Assembly: GCA_021846145.1 (NCBI GenBank)
Contig: JAJZCJ010000126.1
Span: 1-8,784, forward strand
Length of the DNA stretch: 8,784 nucleotides
Direction: 5' to 3'
Source: Bacillota bacterium
GTDB taxonomy: Bacteria; Bacillota; Bacilli; Alicyclobacillales; SLC66
Of this stretch, positions 5,515-8,784 are shown piece by piece. A program made the translations under genes and the position numbers. The number at the start of each line of letters is the position of its first letter. The stretch's first letter is position 1. Below the pieces are notes generated by a model that saw only the letters and a list, made by a program, of their open reading frames with translations, did not search any database and had not been told where the DNA came from.

Positions 5515-6507
5515 TCAAGTTGATTCTGCGGAACCGTTGCGGGCCAAAATCGTGACGGTAACTATGATGCACAACCCTCCGATAATTGAGGTCAACCCCA
5601 TTTGTACATGTAAAAATGCGACGGCAATAATGGAGGCAGACAGTGGCTCGCCACATGCCAGAACACTCGCTTCTGAGGCAGAGATGTATTTCAGGCTCGC
5701 AATGTAGACGTAAAACGCAATAAGAGTTCCAAACAAGACCACAAAGCTGACAAGCCACCAGGTGCCCCATGAACTTTGCCCGGAAAAATGCCACGGTGGA
5801 GCGATAAAGCTCATTCCAATACCGCCAAGAAGCATCCCCCATCCCGCAATGGTTGCAGCGTCGTATTTCTGCAACAGCCCTTTGGGATACAGCGTGTAAA
5901 ACGCCGCGGTTATGGCTGAAATCAATCCCCACACCACAGCAGGCGGTGCAACAGAAAAACTGTGCCAATCGCCATTTGTAACGAGCAGACAAGCGCCAGT
6001 GAGTGAAAGGAACACAGCCGTTAATTGCGAAGCGCGCGGCATGCTTCGACGGTGCAATGCCACATACACGGTAATAAAAATAGGACTCATATACTGAAGC
6101 ATCGTGGCTGTGGCAGCATTACCATACTGAATAGATGCAAAATAAGAATATTGGACGCCAAGCAACCCGATGATCCCCAAGAGGATCAATCTCACCGCAT
6201 CTTTTTTATCCTTCCATATCGCCAGCGTATGAGTCGGACCTCGGACAATCGAAACACCGAGCAAAAGCAGCAGTCCCGCAATACTCATTCGTACAGCGAC
6301 CAACCAAGCAGGATTAAATCCATAACGTTGAAACAGTACTTGGGCGGCGGTGCCGGATACTCCCCAAAGAACAGCTCCCAAAAGCACCATTGAGAGTCCT
6401 TTGAAATGGTCAAATTTCTTGCCTGCAACGCTCGTCGATTGGAGCTCAATTGGTAATTTGCGCGGCAACTGATTCTCAAAGTTCACGGTTGACTCTTCAT
6501 ACTCCAA
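5515..6507 (-). CDS. EamA/DMT-superfamily transporter (10 TM)
   Basis: Inner-membrane transporter of 330 residues, probably exporting a metabolite. A polar N-terminal tail of about 35 residues precedes ten hydrophobic helices arranged as two EamA repeats, about 37-176 and 188-322. Typical features are GAVLWGVSGTAAQVLF in helix 1, the conserved NAATATMLQYMSPIF stretch closing the first repeat's core, and the paired SASEASVLACGEPLSA near the end of the second, where the conserved Glu-Pro lies. The start is TTG 6507, supported by a full AGGAGGT six bases upstream; the nearby ATG at 6500 is out of frame. The GNAT gene lies upstream in the same direction with a 103-base gap, so co-transcription is possible but not shown. 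The substrate is not predictable; amino acids or their derivatives are common for the family. Confidence 0.92.
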   Translation of the reverse strand: MEYEESTVNFENQLPRKLPIELQSTSVAGKKFDHFKGLSMVLLGAVLWGVSGTAAQVLFQRYGFNPAWLVAVRMSIAGLLLLLGVSIVRGPTHTLAIWKDKKDAVRLILLGIIGLLGVQYSYFASIQYGNAATATMLQYMSPIFITVYVALHRRSMPRASQLTAVFLSLTGACLLVTNGDWHSFSVAPPAVVWGLISAITAAFYTLYPKGLLQKYDAATIAGWGMLLGGIGMSFIAPPWHFSGQSSWGTWWLVSFVVLFGTLIAFYVYIASLKYISASEASVLACGEPLSASIIAVAFLHVQMGLTSIIGGLCIIVTVTILARNGSAEST

Positions 6508-6513
6508 CTTTCC

Positions 6514-6520
6514 ACCTCCT
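6514..6520 (-). promoter_or_regulatory. Ribosome binding site that fixes the TTG start of the EamA gene
   Basis: The complement reads AGGAGGT, a full match to the 16S anti-Shine-Dalgarno, six bases before TTG 6507. No in-frame ATG lies nearby, so this site decides the start. Confidence 0.8.
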
Positions 6521-6610
6521 ACAACGAATCCTCACTCTACTTTTATAACAAAACAGGCAAAAGCATCGAACAACCATAGCAAGTGAATTCCCAACCACGT
6601 ATTAGCGAAG

Positions 6611-7066
6611 TCATAATTTCTTTGTCATAAATACGCTGTTTGGGTCTTCGATGTAATCCGAAAACGGCTCACAATATTGGAACCCAAAACTTGCATATAA
6701 TCTTCTGGCTGGTTCGAAAGCACCCATTGAGCCCGTTTCCAAACTTAACCGACGATAGCCACGCCGCTTGCCTTCTTCAACTATATATTGAAGGACTCGC
6801 TTTGCAATACCCTTTCTTAGATGTGATGAAGAAGTTCGCATTGATTTGATCTCTCCATGTTGTCCATCAAGTTCTTTAAGTGCCCCGCACCCAACTAATT
6901 CATCTCCTTCCCATGCGCTCCAGAATGTAATTCCTGGTTTTCGCAAAGCCTCAAGACCTAGTGCATGTATACTTTCCGGCGGTGAATGTAGTGCCATACT
7001 CTGAAGATGCTCCCTCACCAATTCAATCACTTCAGAACCAGTTAAATCATCTATTTTAATATCCAT
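6611..7066 (-). CDS. GNAT-family N-acetyltransferase (YsnE-like)
   Basis: Soluble acetyl-CoA-dependent acetyltransferase of 151 residues, a typical single-domain GNAT length. It opens with MDIKIDDLTGSEVIELVREHL, characteristic of the YsnE-like group. The core follows as strand VGCGALKEL, strand EIKSMRT, the acetyl-CoA pyrophosphate-binding loop HLRKGIA (about residues 82-88), an amphipathic helix, then strand RRLSLETG and the C-terminal ARRLYASFGFQYCEPF motif. ATG 7066 is chosen because GGAG (complement of 7075-7078) lies eight bases upstream; ATG 7072 and GTG 7075 are too close to it. The acceptor substrate is unknown; some YsnE homologues have been linked to indole-3-acetic acid synthesis, which the sequence cannot decide. 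Its leader carries a 9-bp match to the XRE operator arm. Confidence 0.9.
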   Translation of the reverse strand: MDIKIDDLTGSEVIELVREHLQSMALHSPPESIHALGLEALRKPGITFWSAWEGDELVGCGALKELDGQHGEIKSMRTSSSHLRKGIAKRVLQYIVEEGKRRGYRRLSLETGSMGAFEPARRLYASFGFQYCEPFSDYIEDPNSVFMTKKL

Positions 7067-7081
7067 AAACATCACTCCATT

Positions 7082-7090
7082 TGTAAAGTG
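7082..7090. promoter_or_regulatory. 9-bp match to the XRE operator half-site in front of the GNAT gene
   Basis: TGTAAAGTG (complement CACTTTACA) equals nine consecutive bases of the palindrome arm at 5032-5040. It lies just upstream of the GNAT Shine-Dalgarno. Only one arm is present; there is no inverted partner next to it, so this is a suggestive but weak candidate site. Confidence 0.25.
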
Positions 7091-7295
7091 GAACTACACG
7101 AACACACATTGTATTCCTCATAACCATGCAAAACACTCTCGATGAAAATTTCAGGTCTTCTCCCCTCTGCGTACTCCGACCCGTTAGTTCAAGTATAAAC
7201 ACCGTGTTCATTCAAGAAAAGCAAATAATATCCTTTATATCAAACTGCCTGTCAATTTAGCGCAAAAAGTACGATAATCCTGGGTTTCATCGCAT
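7091..7295. other. Intergenic leader region between the GNAT gene and the proS terminator
   Basis: No coding region is credible here. Apart from the candidate promoter at 7225-7255 it contains a small inverted repeat AACAC-C-GTGTT (7198-7208), flanked by two copies of TTCAAG (7188 and 7211 area). These sit downstream of the predicted GNAT transcription start and could be a regulator site in the leader, but they are short enough to be chance. Confidence 0.4.
7225..7255 (-). promoter_or_regulatory. Possible sigma-A promoter of the GNAT gene
   Basis: The minus strand carries a perfect -35 TTGACA (complement of 7250-7255), then 19 bases, then TATTAT (complement of 7225-7230, one mismatch). The spacer is longer than the usual 17. 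If used, the leader to ATG 7066 would be about 150 bases. Confidence 0.35.
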
Positions 7296-7325
7296 AAAAA
7301 TGACGTGCTGGTTAGCACGTCATTT
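7296..7325 (-). terminator. Rho-independent terminator of proS
   Basis: A perfect 12-bp stem (7298-7309 with 7314-7325) with a four-base loop. On the minus strand the stem runs straight into a stretch of five T (complement of 7296-7300). It starts about 80 bases after the proS stop codon, in the right orientation. On the plus strand the stem is followed only by GATTAG, so one-way action is likely. Confidence 0.85.
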
Positions 7326-7405
7326 GATTAGCCAATTGCTGTTTTTCTACTCCAAAACGGAACCCGTGAGTCGGTGGGACGTTGTGTACTCCAATGTACA
7401 AGCTA

Positions 7406-8784
7406 TCAATAGGCTCGGGCAAACCAGACTGTGTGTTGTGCGGGTTGTCCGCAAGCTACACAAGATGTTAGGTGTTCAGGTGGATTGAAAGGGATATTGC
7501 GGCTAGTGGCACCAGTGGCTTCCTTGACTTTTGCTTCACAGTCATCTTGTCCACACCAACCTGCTAGTGCGAATCCGCGCTCATCTCTCACCCGTTGCTC
7601 CAACTCTTCAATGCTGTGGACGATGTGGGAATGCGCTTGTGCCAATTCAACCGCGCGGTCATACATGTTCTTTTGAATATCGTCTAAAAGCGTCACTACT
7701 TGCTCGACGGCTGTGGCGATCAGTGCAGTGAATTTCTCGCCAGTATCTCTGCGCACCAGTGTCACAAGCCCCGCATCCAGATCTCTAGGACCTAATTCCA
7801 AGCGCACTGGGATGCCGCGCATCTCGTACTCATTGAATTTCCAACCTGGGCTATAGTCCTCGCGGTCGTCCATTTTCACGCGCACGTTCGCTTTACGTAA
7901 CGCATTTACTAATTCCGCTGCCGCAGGCAACACGCGATCTCTCGTTTTTTGTGGGCCAATAGGAATCACGATTATCTGTGTCGGTGCGATTTTCGGAGGT
8001 AATTGTAATCCTCGATCATCCCCGTGTACCATGATTAGTGCACCAATGATGCGAGTGCTCATGCCCCACGAAGTGGTGTGAACGAATTTTCGCTCATTAT
8101 CCTTGTTTAAAAATTGAATATGGAAGCTCTTTGCAAAATTATCACCCAAATAATGAGAAGTACCTGCTTGCAACGCTTTGCCATCTTTCATCATTGCTTC
8201 AATAGAGTAGGTAGCCACAGCACCCGGGAACTTTTCAGATGGAGTTTTTTGTCCCTTTATGACAGGAATGCTGAGTACCGATTCGACAAAGTCCGTATAG
8301 ACGTCTAACATCTTCAATGTCTCTTCTACCGCTTCTTCTGATGTGGCGTGCGCAGTGTGGCCCTCTTGCCAGAGAAATTCACTGGTTCGTAAAAACGGCA
8401 ATGTTCGCTTTTCCCATCTTACGACGTTTGCCCATTGATTGATCAAGACCGGCAAATCGCGATAGGATTGAATCCACTGGCTGTACATATAGCCAATCAT
8501 CGTCTCTGATGTCGGGCGCACGGCAAGCCGTTCTTCGAGTTTTTCGCCGCCGACTTCTGTCACCCACGGAAGTTCAGGATTGAATCCTTCGACATGTTCC
8601 TTTTCCTTTTCCAAAAAACTTTCCGGAATGAATAGTGGAAAATAGGCATTGCGATGACCAGTTTCCTTAAAACGGCGATCCAGATCCTGTTGTATGGCTT
8701 CCCATAATTCATATCCATCTGGCTTAAATACGATACATCCTCGTACTGGCGCATAATCCATCAAATCCGCTTTGGTGATCGTAT
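7406..8784 (-). CDS. proS: Prolyl-tRNA synthetase, type 3 (archaeal/eukaryotic-like), 5' end outside the window
   Basis: Charges tRNA-Pro with proline in the cytoplasm; class II aminoacyl-tRNA synthetase. The frame stays open to the right edge (TITKADLMDYAPVRGC), so the start lies beyond the window, with probably only 20-30 residues missing. In order it shows motif 1 (GYELWEAIQQDLDRRFKETG to FIPE), the proline-site TSETMIG, motif 2 (VVRWEKRTLPFLRTSEFLWQ), EGHTAHAT, QAGTSHYLGDNFAKSF, and motif 3 (HGDDRGLQLPPKIAP). The anticodon-binding domain (IIVIPIG onwards) follows, then a C-terminal zinc-type domain with WCGQDDC and SCVACGQ. It ends in ARAY, the terminal tyrosine seen in this subtype. The ~180-residue INS editing domain of the common bacterial type is absent between motifs 2 and 3. 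The TTG at 8764 is internal, not a start. A strong terminator follows the gene. Confidence 0.96.
   Translation of the reverse strand, partial: TITKADLMDYAPVRGCIVFKPDGYELWEAIQQDLDRRFKETGHRNAYFPLFIPESFLEKEKEHVEGFNPELPWVTEVGGEKLEERLAVRPTSETMIGYMYSQWIQSYRDLPVLINQWANVVRWEKRTLPFLRTSEFLWQEGHTAHATSEEAVEETLKMLDVYTDFVESVLSIPVIKGQKTPSEKFPGAVATYSIEAMMKDGKALQAGTSHYLGDNFAKSFHIQFLNKDNERKFVHTTSWGMSTRIIGALIMVHGDDRGLQLPPKIAPTQIIVIPIGPQKTRDRVLPAAAELVNALRKANVRVKMDDREDYSPGWKFNEYEMRGIPVRLELGPRDLDAGLVTLVRRDTGEKFTALIATAVEQVVTLLDDIQKNMYDRAVELAQAHSHIVHSIEELEQRVRDERGFALAGWCGQDDCEAKVKEATGATSRNIPFNPPEHLTSCVACGQPAQHTVWFARAY

Noticed and set aside
5504..5707. A plus-strand 67-residue frame preceded at a distance by AAGGAG
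   Set aside because: It is almost entirely antisense to the EamA transporter gene, whose helices and motifs are clear; the AAGGAG is 18 bases from the ATG.
6520..6600. A minus-strand promoter for the EamA gene around TATAAA (complement of 6543-6548)
   Set aside because: No -35 box at a normal distance; the nearest, TTGTTC, is 20 bases away and poor, so I did not list it as a feature.
7420..8764. Several plus-strand frames and alternative minus frames over the proS region
   Set aside because: All are shadows of the proS reading frame, which carries every class II synthetase motif.

Overview
The window looks like an ordinary chromosomal stretch of a low-to-moderate GC Gram-positive bacterium (Firmicutes, Bacilli-like). 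The evidence is strong Shine-Dalgarno sequences close to AGGAGG, use of GTG and TTG starts, textbook sigma-A promoters, and protein families typical of Bacillales (PadR, SinR-like XRE, PepF, YkuF/FadH-like reductase, YsnE-like GNAT). An Alicyclobacillus-type relative is possible, but the sequence alone does not fix the genus.

Layout, left to right. (a) 1-1131, minus: the first 377 codons of a 14-helix DHA2-type MFS efflux transporter that runs off the left edge. (b) 1132-1278: a divergent control region whose two sigma-A promoters point away from each other and share one perfect 16-bp inverted repeat carrying both -35 boxes. (c) 1279-1782, plus: a PadR-family repressor, the probable ligand of that repeat. 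(d) 1839-2696 and 2723-4519, plus: a 2,4-dienoyl-CoA reductase (FadH/YkuF type) and an M3 oligoendopeptidase F, probably co-transcribed. (e) 4508-4993, minus: an XRE-family regulator converging on and overlapping the 3' end of pepF, with a 24-bp perfect palindrome over its own promoter. (f) 4994-5514: about 520 bp without a convincing gene, holding the XRE promoter, a block of potential RNA hairpins ending in a T-rich tract, and further inverted repeats. (g) 5515-6507, minus: an EamA/DMT transporter. (h) 6611-7066, minus: a GNAT acetyltransferase. (i) 7067-7405: an intergenic region with a probable promoter and a clear Rho-independent terminator. (j) 7406-8784, minus: most of a type-3 (archaeal/eukaryotic-like) prolyl-tRNA synthetase that runs off the right edge.

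How the genes work together: the MFS/PadR pair forms a self-contained efflux module, presumably repressed by PadR and de-repressed by a small molecule. FadH would serve beta-oxidation of unsaturated fatty acids and PepF peptide turnover; no functional link between them is known to me. The XRE protein is probably self-repressing, and a 9-bp copy of its half-site before the GNAT gene hints at a second target. I found no mobile element, CRISPR array, tRNA, rRNA or multi-gene defence system. The most noteworthy signals are regulatory: the two operator/promoter architectures and the unexplained hairpin-rich spacer at 5056-5212.
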